Of a stretch of DNA of 64,000 nt, positions 1 to 7,622 are shown one piece after another. The DNA is from an uncultured Phascolarctobacterium sp. (lineage in GTDB: Bacteria > Bacillota > Negativicutes > Acidaminococcales > Acidaminococcaceae), in assembly GCF_900770955.1 (NCBI RefSeq), contig NZ_CAAGLX010000007.1, positions 9,570 through 73,569 of the forward strand, in the 5' to 3' direction. The notes under the pieces are model-generated. The model made no database searches and was not told where the DNA came from. It was given only the letters and a program-made list of their open reading frames with translations. Made by a program: the position numbers and the translations under genes. Position 1 is the first letter of the stretch. Each line of letters opens with the position of its first letter.

Positions 1-429
1 TCTGAGGCTGCTCTTAGTGCAGCAGTTGCAGCTTCTGAGCAGTCTGATATCAATCTCGGTGAAACAGATATTATCGCCCCATTCGACGGTATAGTGACAA
101 CAAAGTATGCTGAGCCCGGAGCTATGATTTCTACAGGCATGCCGATTGTAGCCGTACAAAACCCCAAAGATAATTGGGTAAATTTCAAAGTAAAAGAAAC
201 TGAACTGGATAAATATAATCTGCATGACACAGTGAAACTCATTGGTCGCAACGGAGATTTACAGCTTGATGGAACTATAGTCGATATATCAAGCAAACCT
301 AACTTTGCCACCTACAGAGCTACCAGTGAACGTGCAGACGCTCAGGATATAATTACCTTCAATATTAAAGTGCAGACAAACAGCTTAAAAGTAAAGCCAG
401 GCATGCGCTTTCGTATAGAGCAGGGGTAA
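1..429 (+). CDS. HlyD-family periplasmic adaptor (membrane fusion) protein, 3' part only
   Basis: The reading frame is open from base 1, so the gene starts upstream of the window and only its last 142 residues are present. A lipoyl/biotinyl half-motif (IIAPFDGIV, then EPGAMIS) is followed by a beta-barrel-like segment, the usual C-terminal order of HlyD/EmrA adaptors. These proteins bridge an inner-membrane exporter to an outer-membrane channel. Two ABC-2 permease genes follow 5 bp downstream, so it most likely serves an ABC-2 exporter; an ATPase gene would be expected upstream. The internal GTG at 94 is not a credible start because the lipoyl motif begins before it. The substrate cannot be read from the sequence. 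Confidence 0.85.
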   Translation, partial: SEAALSAAVAASEQSDINLGETDIIAPFDGIVTTKYAEPGAMISTGMPIVAVQNPKDNWVNFKVKETELDKYNLHDTVKLIGRNGDLQLDGTIVDISSKPNFATYRATSERADAQDIITFNIKVQTNSLKVKPGMRFRIEQG

Positions 430-434
430 AGCTT

Positions 435-1589
435 ATGCAGCAGTTTAAAAATTTTTTTTCTGAACTTCAGGAGGCTTTCAAGCAGGAGCTTATAAACACC
501 GGACGGTTAAACAAAACTGCTATTATGCTTTTACTGTTGATGCCGGTTATCTATACAATTATTTTCGGCTATACCTATGCTGCTAATGTACTAAATGATA
601 TACCAGTAGCAGTCTGCGACCTGCAGCAAAGCAAAATTTCCCGCACAGCTATCTTCAACTATGACACCTCAGATCGCTTTAACATCGTCAAGCATGTTAA
701 TTCCTTAGATGAGCTGGAAGCTTGTATAAAAAGTGGTCAAGCCAAGGTTGGTTTATATATTGAACCAAATCTGGATAAAAGAATAAAAACTGCTCTACCA
801 GCAGAAATTAGTATTCTTATAGATGCTACAAATGTTGTTTATGGCAGTGCAGCGCTCGTAGCAGCCGAAGAAATAAATATGAACCTTAAAGTAGCTGGTG
901 AGCAAAAAATTCTTGAACGCCTGAGCTATTATCCCGATAAAGCCTTAAATGTAGCTTATCCTGCTGCTATCAGCCTGCGTATTCTGAACAACCCGACAAA
1001 TTCCTATACTAATTTCATGCTATTAGGTCTTGTTTGTAATGGTATTCAGATTTCCTTGTATTTATATACAGCTGATACCTTTATAAAAAATAGGAGCAGA
1101 CGCTGGACTTTTCCTACAGCTCTGCTGCTAGGTAAGACGCTAGCCATAGGTATTACTTCCTTAACCTCTTTCATCTTCTGCCTATGGCTGGCCCATACCA
1201 TTTTTGCTGTACCGCTCCGCGCTCCCTGGTATGAATTTCTCAGCCTGTTAGTAGCCTTTGAACTGCTTTTCATTACCTTAGGTATATTTTTCGCCTTAGC
1301 CTTTGGCAGAGCTGTCAATGCTATTCAGGACACCCTGCTCTTTATTATGCCAGGACTGTTATACAGTGGCCTTAGCTGGCCAAATGAATGGGTTGGCAGT
1401 CTGCCCGCTTATATCCGCGCCTTATTCCCTATAACATATTTAGCAATTCCACTACGTGATCTATCCTTACAGGGCTATTCTGTTCTTCTAAACAACGATA
1501 TTGTTGTTCTTTTTACAGGTACTATTATACTTGCTTTGATAGATTATGTTTTACTACGTTATCGTTTAGGCAAGGAGGCTGCTATATGA
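435..1589 (+). CDS. ABC-2 type transporter permease (first of pair)
   Basis: A 384-residue inner-membrane protein with the ABC-2/YhhJ-like plan: one N-terminal membrane helix (about 28-50, TAIMLLLLMPVIYTIIFGYTY), a long extracytoplasmic region (about 50-185), then five or so helices to the C terminus. The motif FALAFGRAVNAIQDT and a Pro/Gly-rich segment near PGLLYSGLSWP are typical of the family. It begins 5 bp after the HlyD-like gene and overlaps the next permease by 4 bp, so the two permeases are translationally coupled and probably form a heterodimer. Drug or metabolite efflux is the family role; the cargo is unknown. Confidence 0.85.
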   Translation: MQQFKNFFSELQEAFKQELINTGRLNKTAIMLLLLMPVIYTIIFGYTYAANVLNDIPVAVCDLQQSKISRTAIFNYDTSDRFNIVKHVNSLDELEACIKSGQAKVGLYIEPNLDKRIKTALPAEISILIDATNVVYGSAALVAAEEINMNLKVAGEQKILERLSYYPDKALNVAYPAAISLRILNNPTNSYTNFMLLGLVCNGIQISLYLYTADTFIKNRSRRWTFPTALLLGKTLAIGITSLTSFIFCLWLAHTIFAVPLRAPWYEFLSLLVAFELLFITLGIFFALAFGRAVNAIQDTLLFIMPGLLYSGLSWPNEWVGSLPAYIRALFPITYLAIPLRDLSLQGYSVLLNNDIVVLFTGTIILALIDYVLLRYRLGKEAAI

Positions 1590-2716
1590 AAGACTATTTT
1601 TATTTTATAAAACATGAGCTTGCAGATATTTTCATTCATGATGCCAAGCGCGGTATTCTTTTAATGCTAGCCTCCATTGCTTATATGCTTATCTTTTCCT
1701 GGCTTTATCTTTTTGGCGTAGTAAAAGAAGTGCCTCTGCTGATAGTTGACCAAAGCAATACGGCTCTCAGTCGACAGCTGAGTCAAGCCTTCGATGACAG
1801 TGACAGCTTCAAAGCAGTTTCCTATAGCAATAACTGGCAGGACGCAGAGGACTGGCTGCGTAGTTACGGACGACACAGCGCAGCCCTGATTATCCCCGAA
1901 GATTTTGCCGAAAATATACTTAGCGACAGACAAAGCAATGTACAGCTTATAATCGAAGGCAGTAATATTATTGTCACCAGCAACAGCTCAACAGCAGGTA
2001 TGGATATTATCCAGAGCTTCAATGCGCAGACGACGCAAAAGCTTTTGGAACGTGATGTAAATCAAGTGCCCTACCTAGCTAAACGCAGAACAGAGCCTGT
2101 AAGCTTTAATTATAGAATTTTAGGCAATCCCCAGCTTGATTATCTACACTTTTTCGTCTATGGTCTAGGTCTTGTTGCCCTGCAACAGGGCTTATTGCTC
2201 TCAATAGCAGCCAGCGTTTTCACGCACCGTAGGCAAGAGCACTTTACACTGCTTCCGGTCTCCATGCGCTGGATTATAAGTTCAGGAATATACTTTACCT
2301 TAGGACTTGTTTCTTACGCATTATGCTTACTCGTAGGCCATCATTTTTTCTTTCTGCCACTCAAAGGCAGCCTTTGTGAGCATATTGCTATCAGTGGTGC
2401 TTTCTTATTTTGCCTTGCACAGGTCGGTGGTCTGATAGCCTGTCTGGTAAAAGATGAACTGCTCTTTAGCCGTATATCTATTTTTTATACCGTTCCAGCT
2501 TTTATGCTTTCCGGCTACACCTGGCCGCTGGAGGCTATGCCATTAGGTATACAAATTCTTGGCTATATCTCACCCTTCACTTATTTTGCTCCAACAGTTC
2601 GTCAGCTATGCTTAAACGGCTATAGTAGCAGTTTATATAGCAATACAGCTATTTTATTTATGATAGGGCTAGTATCTTTACCATTCGTGTGCAAGGTCTA
2701 CGCTAAAAAGAATTAA
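1586..2716 (+). CDS. ABC-2 type transporter permease (second of pair)
   Basis: A 376-residue paralogue of the preceding permease with the same topology: an N-terminal helix (about 21-42), a large periplasmic loop, and five C-terminal helices including FMLSGYTWPLEAMP, which matches the first permease's SGLSWPNEW segment. The ATG overlaps the preceding stop as ATGA. It ends the HlyD-permease-permease operon. Hairpin-forming sequence around 2777-2824 followed by an A/T-rich run may terminate it, but weakly. Confidence 0.85.
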   Translation: MKDYFYFIKHELADIFIHDAKRGILLMLASIAYMLIFSWLYLFGVVKEVPLLIVDQSNTALSRQLSQAFDDSDSFKAVSYSNNWQDAEDWLRSYGRHSAALIIPEDFAENILSDRQSNVQLIIEGSNIIVTSNSSTAGMDIIQSFNAQTTQKLLERDVNQVPYLAKRRTEPVSFNYRILGNPQLDYLHFFVYGLGLVALQQGLLLSIAASVFTHRRQEHFTLLPVSMRWIISSGIYFTLGLVSYALCLLVGHHFFFLPLKGSLCEHIAISGAFLFCLAQVGGLIACLVKDELLFSRISIFYTVPAFMLSGYTWPLEAMPLGIQILGYISPFTYFAPTVRQLCLNGYSSSLYSNTAILFMIGLVSLPFVCKVYAKKN

Positions 2717-2860
2717 TTTAAAACTCAAACTTCCCACGCACAAGATGTAAGAAAACAGCAGCATAACGTTTATGCCTTTCAGCTTTTTACAGTTGCAGAT
2801 AGTTAAAATGCTGCTGAGCTGAAAAGTTTTAAAAAATTTGTTGACGGAAGTCGATAAGTT

Positions 2861-2890
2861 TTGTTCATTGAAGCAATTAGATGGTATAAT
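2861..2890 (+). promoter_or_regulatory. Sigma-70-type promoter for a candidate small RNA
   Basis: TTGTTC (2861-2866), an 18-bp spacer and a perfect TATAAT (2885-2890). No open reading frame of credible quality starts downstream, but a hairpin and T-rich run follow within 100 bases. Confidence 0.45.
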
Positions 2891-2896
2891 ATACAC

Positions 2897-2988
2897 AGCT
2901 ACACAGCGCAAGCCCTTCTTTCTGGTTTATTGGTTTTTGCAAATTTATTATACCAACTAAGAGCGGCTTGTGCTATTTTTTTATTTTT
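2897..2988 (+). ncRNA. Candidate small RNA of about 90 nt
   Basis: Transcription from the TATAAT at 2885-2890 would start near 2897. AGCGCAAGCC (2905-2914) can pair with GGCTTGTGCT (2965-2974, one G-U pair), and a T-rich run follows at 2976-2988, so the transcript could close as one long stem with an intrinsic stop. An inner TTGGT/ACCAA pairing (about 2930-2956) is possible. There is no start codon with a ribosome binding site inside. It could instead be an antisense-type regulator or a chance arrangement. Confidence 0.3.
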
Positions 2989-3116
2989 TAGGTCTAAGCC
3001 CAGTTGTGAGCTGCGTTTAAACGGTTTTCAATGTGGGAAGTTTGAGGTTATTACTGTAACCTACTTTACAATAATAATGCGATAAGATGAAAAATAAATA
3101 AAATGATACTTTTTCC

Positions 3117-3146
3117 TTGACGTTTTTGGAGCAGGAGGAGTAAAAT
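3117..3146 (+). promoter_or_regulatory. Promoter of the aro operon leader
   Basis: TTGACG (3117-3122), 18-bp spacer, TAAAAT (3141-3146), preceded by A/T-rich sequence that could act as an UP element. The predicted start near 3153 gives a leader of about 350 nt before the first DAHP synthase gene. Confidence 0.6.
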
Positions 3147-3215
3147 AACTTCAATCGCTGATTACGGCGATAAATTTTGAAGCATAGGCTGATGCCTAAG
3201 CTGTTGCAGGTGAAA

Positions 3216-3356
3216 ATGATGGAATCTAAAATGATGAACACTGCAATTGAATATGGTTTTTATTACGCACCGGTCTTTAACTATTACTTTAGCACCGGTT
3301 ATTTTGCATGGGAAAAATCATATAACAGTAATCATCGTATTGGAGACCATAAATAG
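3216..3356 (+). CDS. Tyr/Phe-rich leader peptide (putative attenuator peptide)
   Basis: This 46-codon frame begins ATGATG (3216-3221) just after an AGGTG Shine-Dalgarno-like sequence (3208-3212) and ends at TAG 3354-3356. It holds seven Tyr, four Phe and one Trp codon, eleven of the twelve packed into codons 13-32 (EYGFYYAPVFNYYF, then GYFAW). It sits between the promoter at 3117 and the intrinsic terminator at 3400-3430, directly upstream of two DAHP synthase genes and the rest of the Phe/Tyr pathway. Position, composition and a following terminator are the marks of a ribosome-stalling attenuator peptide such as those of pheA or trp operons. No similarity to a named peptide is claimed. Confidence 0.75.
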   Translation: MMESKMMNTAIEYGFYYAPVFNYYFSTGYFAWEKSYNSNHRIGDHK

Positions 3357-3360
3357 TATT

Positions 3361-3430
3361 TGCAGGCTTGATGCTTGCATTTAAAATTTAGCTTTTACAG
3401 CAGGCTCTTTTACGGGAGCCTGCTTTTTTT
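3361..3430 (+). terminator. Attenuator: competing hairpins and intrinsic terminator upstream of aro genes
   Basis: Terminator stem GCAGGCTC (3400-3407) with GAGCCTGC (3416-3423) followed by seven T's. Upstream, TGCAGGC (3361-3367) can pair with GCTTGCA (3373-3379). GCTTGC (3373-3378) can alternatively pair with the terminator's 5' arm GCAGGC (3400-3405), which would prevent termination. This 1:2, 2:3, 3:4 arrangement is the classical attenuation layout. The leader stop codon is 4 nt before segment 1, so which ribosome position favours which fold is not settled by inspection. Confidence 0.65.
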
Positions 3431-3499
3431 GTAGCATGGCAGCTTATAGCAGTATGGTAAATTAAATGACAAGGGAGTCAGAACAAAGGGGAGAAATTT

Positions 3500-4513
3500 A
3501 TGGTAATAGTATTCAAGCCGGGAGCGCCGGAGGAAAATAAAGCAAAAATGCGCAGTAATTTGGAAAGCAAGGGCTTCCAAATTAACGAAATCAACGGTGT
3601 CAATATGACCATTTTCGGCATCATCGGCGACACCAGTACACTTGATATCAATATGCTGCGTATTGATGATGCTGTTGACAAGGTAATGCGAGTGCAGGAG
3701 CCGTTCAAGCGGGCCAACCGCATGTTCCATCCGCAGGATTCCGTAGTTAACGTAGGCGGTGTTGCAGTCGGCGGCCGTAAGATTCAGGTTATAGCAGGTC
3801 CTTGCTCGGTAGAAACACAGGAGCAGGTTACGGATATTGCCAAATCCATTAAGCTGGGCGGCGCTTCAATGCTTCGCGGCGGAGCCTTCAAGCCACGCAC
3901 CTCGCCGTATTCCTTCCAAGGCTTGAAGGAGGTTGGCCTGGAATATTTAAAGGGTGCCAAAAAAGAAACAGGCTTGCCGATAGTAACAGAAATCATGTCA
4001 CCGTATATGATTGAGCGCTTTGTAGAGGATGTAGATTTGATTCAGGTTGGCGCCCGCAACATGCAGAACTTTGAACTGCTGAAGGAGCTGGGCAAAACCA
4101 ATAAGCCGATTTTGTTAAAGCGCGGTTTGGCAGCAACGATTGAGGAATGGCTGATGGCAGCGGAATATATCATGAGCGAAGGCAATGAAAATGTTATCCT
4201 TTGCGAACGCGGTATCCGCACCTTTGAAACATATACGCGCAACACACTTGATGTAAGCGCAATTCCCGCTGTGAAAAAGCTCAGTCATCTGCCGGTAGTA
4301 GTTGACCCGAGCCATGCAGCAGGCCTGTGGTGGATGGTAGAGCCTTTAGCCAAGGCTGCTGTTGCAGTCGGTGCAGACGGACTTTTGATTGAAGTACACA
4401 ATAATCCGGAAGCAGCGCTTTGTGACGGCGCACAATCCTTAAGACCTGAACGCTTTGCCAGACTGATGGGCGAGTTGAAGGGCATTGCCAGAATTGTCGG
4501 CAGAGATATGTAA
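3500..4513 (+). CDS. aroF: 3-deoxy-7-phosphoheptulonate (DAHP) synthase, first copy
   Basis: Condenses phosphoenolpyruvate and erythrose-4-phosphate, the entry step of the shikimate pathway. The 337-residue protein has the Thermotoga-type plan: an N-terminal ferredoxin-like regulatory domain (about 1-70), then the (beta/alpha)8 barrel. Visible barrel motifs are AGPCSVE, GGAFKPRTSPYSFQG, KRGLAATIEEW and DPSHAAG. The Cys, His, Glu (LLIEVHNNP) and Asp (CDGAQSL) metal ligands are all present. In this subfamily the N-terminal domain gives Tyr/Phe feedback inhibition. ATG 3500 follows AAGGGGAGAA. It is the first gene after the attenuator and is followed by a close paralogue. Confidence 0.95.
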   Translation: MVIVFKPGAPEENKAKMRSNLESKGFQINEINGVNMTIFGIIGDTSTLDINMLRIDDAVDKVMRVQEPFKRANRMFHPQDSVVNVGGVAVGGRKIQVIAGPCSVETQEQVTDIAKSIKLGGASMLRGGAFKPRTSPYSFQGLKEVGLEYLKGAKKETGLPIVTEIMSPYMIERFVEDVDLIQVGARNMQNFELLKELGKTNKPILLKRGLAATIEEWLMAAEYIMSEGNENVILCERGIRTFETYTRNTLDVSAIPAVKKLSHLPVVVDPSHAAGLWWMVEPLAKAAVAVGADGLLIEVHNNPEAALCDGAQSLRPERFARLMGELKGIARIVGRDM

Positions 4514-4623
4514 GTAAGACGTTACACCTTAGCTGAATTGAAAAAGCATAAGGGTTTGTAATAGCTCCTGATCTGGGAGTAGTATTGTAGCATTGTAGAT
4601 TAGATTAAAGGAGAGATTTTATC

Positions 4624-5637
4624 ATGATTATCGTATTTAAACAAAATGCCACTGTTGAGGAAAAAGCTAAGCTGAAAAACCAATTAGAAAGCAAGGGCTT
4701 TCAGATTCATGCCAGTGATGGCGTAAATGCTTCGCTGTTTGGTGTTGTTGGTGATACAAGTGCTTTGGATATCAACCTTTTGCGCGTTGTCGAGGGTGTA
4801 GAAAAGGTAATGCGTGTGCAGGAGCCTTTCAAACGTGCCAACCGCATGTTCCATCCCGAGGACAGCATTGTAGATGTTGCAGGCAGAAAGTTTGGCGGCA
4901 AAAAGCTGCAGGTTATCGCAGGTCCCTGTTCCGTAGAAACCCAAGAGCAGGTTACGGAAATTGCTGAGGATGTTAAGGCTGCAGGCGCTACGCTGATGCG
5001 TGGCGGTGCGTTTAAACCCCGCACATCTCCGTACTCCTTCCAGGGTTTAAAGGAAAAAGGTCTGGATTTCCTGAAAAATGCCAAGGCTTCCACCGGTCTG
5101 CCGATTGTTACGGAAATCATGTCACCTTACATGGTGGAACGCTTTGTTGAAGATGTTGACCTGATTCAGGTCGGTGCCCGCAATATGCAGAATTTTGATC
5201 TGCTCAAGGAATTGGGCAAAACCAATAAGCCTATTCTTTTGAAGCGCGGTCTGGCAGCAACTATTGAGGAATGGCTGATGGCGGCGGAATACATTATGAG
5301 CGAGGGCAACGAGAATGTTATCCTTTGCGAACGCGGTATCCGCACCTTTGAAACCTACACCCGCAATACGCTTGACGTAAGCGCAATTCCTGCAGTAAAA
5401 AGACTCAGTCATCTGCCGGTAGTAGTTGACCCGAGCCATGCAGCAGGCATGTGGTGGATGGTAGAGCCTTTGGCTAAGGCTGCGGTTGCAGTCGGTGCGG
5501 ACGGTTTGCTTATTGAGGTACATAACAATCCCGAAGCAGCATGGTGCGATGGCGCACAATCCTTAAAGCCGGACCGCTTTGCTAAGCTGATGGGCGACCT
5601 CAGAGGCATTGCGAACATTGTCGGCAGAGAGTTATAA
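4624..5637 (+). CDS. aroF: 3-deoxy-7-phosphoheptulonate (DAHP) synthase, second copy
   Basis: A second 337-residue DAHP synthase of the same Thermotoga-like type, in tandem with the first after 110 bp. All catalytic and metal-binding motifs are intact (AGPCSVE, KRGLAATIEEW, DPSHAAG, EVHNNP). The differences cluster in the N-terminal regulatory domain and the stretch after it (for example DVAGRKFGGKK against NVGGVAVGGRK), while the barrels are nearly identical; the two may therefore differ in feedback specificity. It has its own good Shine-Dalgarno (AAAGGAGAG). Nucleotide identity to the first copy is patchy, with tracts of 40-68 bases nearly unchanged in the 3' half. Confidence 0.95.
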   Translation: MIIVFKQNATVEEKAKLKNQLESKGFQIHASDGVNASLFGVVGDTSALDINLLRVVEGVEKVMRVQEPFKRANRMFHPEDSIVDVAGRKFGGKKLQVIAGPCSVETQEQVTEIAEDVKAAGATLMRGGAFKPRTSPYSFQGLKEKGLDFLKNAKASTGLPIVTEIMSPYMVERFVEDVDLIQVGARNMQNFDLLKELGKTNKPILLKRGLAATIEEWLMAAEYIMSEGNENVILCERGIRTFETYTRNTLDVSAIPAVKRLSHLPVVVDPSHAAGMWWMVEPLAKAAVAVGADGLLIEVHNNPEAAWCDGAQSLKPDRFAKLMGDLRGIANIVGREL

Positions 5638-5667
5638 TAGTAGTATGGTAAGATAGGAGTGATTTCT

Positions 5668-6552
5668 TTGGAAGCTGATTTTAGCGGTGATAACAGAAGT
5701 ACAAGGTGGCAGGAGCTTAGCTTTGCTATTGTTGGCCTGGGGCTGATTGGCGGCTCCTATGCCAAGGCACTGCGTAAGCTGGGCGTTAAGCAGATTATCG
5801 GCATAGAGCGTGATGCAGCAACATTGCATGAGGCTGAGCAGCAGGGAATTATAGACATTGGTATGGCTAATCCTGATGCGAGGCTTAAAGAGGCCAATGT
5901 AATTATCTGCGCTATTTATCCTGATGCTATCGTAAATTTTATAGCTGCAAATGTCGGTTTCTTTAATGAAAAGGTTTTGCTGACTGATGTTGCAGGTATA
6001 AAAAACGATATAATCAGCAGAGGACAGTCCTTTTTGCAGGATGGCATGGAATTTGTTTCCGGCCATCCGATGGCGGGGCGTCAGGGCAGCGGTCTCGGCA
6101 TGAGTGATGCGCATATTTTTCAGAATGCCAATTACATCATCGTGCCGGAAAAGCATAACACGCAGACTGCAATCAGCTGGCTGGAGCAATTTGCTCTGGC
6201 TCTTGGCTGCAAGCATACGGTGCAGGTAACACCGGCGCAGCACGATGCTACGATAGCTTATACCAGTAATCTGCCGCATGTTACTGCGGTAGCGCTCATG
6301 GACAGCGCTTCCTTCGATGATAAAACCAAGTACTTCGTTGCCGGCAGCTTCCGGGATGGCACTCGTGTAGCAGATATAAATCCGGAATTATGGTGTAAGC
6401 TTTTCCTTGCCAACAGGGAAAAGGTTGCGGATGAAATAGACAGATATATGGAGCAGCTGGCGCTGTGGCGCGATGCTTTGCGCGGTGACAACGGCGAAAA
6501 GCTGAAGGAGCTGATGCGCAAGGCCGGAGCGCGGAGAAGGGAGCTTTTTTAA
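5668..6552 (+). CDS. tyrA: Prephenate dehydrogenase
   Basis: Oxidatively decarboxylates prephenate to 4-hydroxyphenylpyruvate, the tyrosine branch. The Rossmann motif GLGLIGGSYAKAL lies near the N terminus, followed by the TyrA signatures SGHPMAGRQGSG and the C-terminal helical dimerisation domain (PAQHDATIAYTSNLPH, GSFRDGTRVA). A GTG at 5659 is in frame but overlaps AGGAG; TTG 5668 lies 8 nt after that Shine-Dalgarno and is preferred, giving 294 residues. No ACT domain is fused to the C terminus, so feedback control is probably exerted elsewhere. Its stop overlaps the aroB start as TAATG. Confidence 0.93.
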   Translation: MEADFSGDNRSTRWQELSFAIVGLGLIGGSYAKALRKLGVKQIIGIERDAATLHEAEQQGIIDIGMANPDARLKEANVIICAIYPDAIVNFIAANVGFFNEKVLLTDVAGIKNDIISRGQSFLQDGMEFVSGHPMAGRQGSGLGMSDAHIFQNANYIIVPEKHNTQTAISWLEQFALALGCKHTVQVTPAQHDATIAYTSNLPHVTAVALMDSASFDDKTKYFVAGSFRDGTRVADINPELWCKLFLANREKVADEIDRYMEQLALWRDALRGDNGEKLKELMRKAGARRRELF

Positions 6553-7616
6553 TGAAGAAAATTCATGTTGCTTTAGGCGCTCATGCCTATGATATTGAAA
6601 TAGCCGCCGGCCTGCTGCCGCAGGTCGGCTCTAAGGTTGCTGCGTTGCTGCCGAAGGCACGCAAGGCGGCAATTATCAGCGATACTAATGTTGCACCCTT
6701 ATACGCAGCAAAATTACAGGCTAGCCTCGAAGAGGCTGGCCTTGTTGTGCATAAGGTGGTAATTGAGGCCGGAGAGCAGAGCAAGAATATGCAGGTGCTC
6801 AGCGATGTACTGGAGCAGCTTGCTGCGGCAGGACTCACGCGCACCGACGTTGTGCTGACGCTTGGCGGCGGTGTTGTCGGTGATTTGGGTGGTTTTGCCG
6901 CTGCCAGCTTTATGCGCGGCATTGCCTTTGTGCAGATACCGACCTCACTGCTGGCGCAGATTGACAGCAGCGTTGGCGGCAAGGTTGCAGTAGATTTAAA
7001 GGCCGGCAAAAATCTTGCCGGTGCCTTTTATCAGCCGAAGGCTGTGTTTATTGATACTGATTTATTGGCAACGCTTTCTACACGCTTTTTGCATGATGGC
7101 TTGGCAGAAGCAATTAAATACGGCTGCATTAAGGATGCGGCGCTTTTTGAAAAAATTGCCGGCTATGCCGATGATGCGGAGCTTTTGGCAGATATCGACA
7201 GCGTGGTTGCCACCTGCTGTTCTATAAAGGCGCGCATTGTAGAGCAGGATGAATTCGATACGGGACTCAGAATGCTGCTGAACTTCGGTCATACCTTGGG
7301 ACATGCGGTAGAGCAGCATTTCGGCTACAGCAGCTTCACACATGGCGAGGGGGTGGCAATCGGCATGTATCAGCTGACAAAGCGCACCGAAGAGCTGGGA
7401 ATGACAGCCAAAGGCAGCGCCGAGCGCATTAAGAGCGTACTCGCAAAGTATAATTTGCCGTTGACTGCGGGCGTAGAAAAGGCGCAGCTGCTCGATACGA
7501 TGGCAAGAGATAAGAAAAAGAATGGCAACAGCATTACCCTCATTATATTAAAGCAGATAGGCGAGGGCGTACTGCAGAAAGTAGATTGGCAGCAAGTGCC
7601 AAGTTATTTGGGGTGA
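6552..7616 (+). CDS. aroB: 3-dehydroquinate synthase
   Basis: Converts DAHP to 3-dehydroquinate with NAD and a divalent metal. The 354 residues show the expected order: N-terminal NAD-binding part with GGGVVGDLGGFAAASFMRGI and PTSLLAQIDSSVGGKVAVDL, then the metal-binding helical domain with LLNFGHTLGHAVEQ and HGEGVAIGM. Length is normal for the family. ATG shares one base with the tyrA stop (TAATG), so translation is coupled. Confidence 0.96.
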   Translation: MKKIHVALGAHAYDIEIAAGLLPQVGSKVAALLPKARKAAIISDTNVAPLYAAKLQASLEEAGLVVHKVVIEAGEQSKNMQVLSDVLEQLAAAGLTRTDVVLTLGGGVVGDLGGFAAASFMRGIAFVQIPTSLLAQIDSSVGGKVAVDLKAGKNLAGAFYQPKAVFIDTDLLATLSTRFLHDGLAEAIKYGCIKDAALFEKIAGYADDAELLADIDSVVATCCSIKARIVEQDEFDTGLRMLLNFGHTLGHAVEQHFGYSSFTHGEGVAIGMYQLTKRTEELGMTAKGSAERIKSVLAKYNLPLTAGVEKAQLLDTMARDKKKNGNSITLIILKQIGEGVLQKVDWQQVPSYLG

Positions 7617-7622
7617 GGCTAA

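Larger units (their letters stand above)
2724..3046. repeat. 14-bp perfect inverted repeat bracketing 323 bp
   Basis: CTCAAACTTCCCAC at 2724-2737 reappears as its exact reverse complement at 3033-3046. The repeat lies in the 783-bp gap between the exporter operon and the aro operon. The bracketed DNA has no convincing gene but includes a promoter-like site and a possible small RNA. It could be a small non-autonomous element (MITE-like) or a long-range RNA stem. No target-site duplication is obvious. Confidence 0.4.

Noticed and set aside
2861..3085. 74-codon plus-strand frame over the promoter region
   Set aside because: It starts on the -35 of a promoter, has no ribosome site and encodes low-complexity sequence; the small-RNA reading fits better.
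4514..4623. Second attenuator between the two DAHP synthase genes
   Set aside because: The 110-bp gap has only a weak CTCC/GGAG stem without a T-run and no short aromatic-rich frame.
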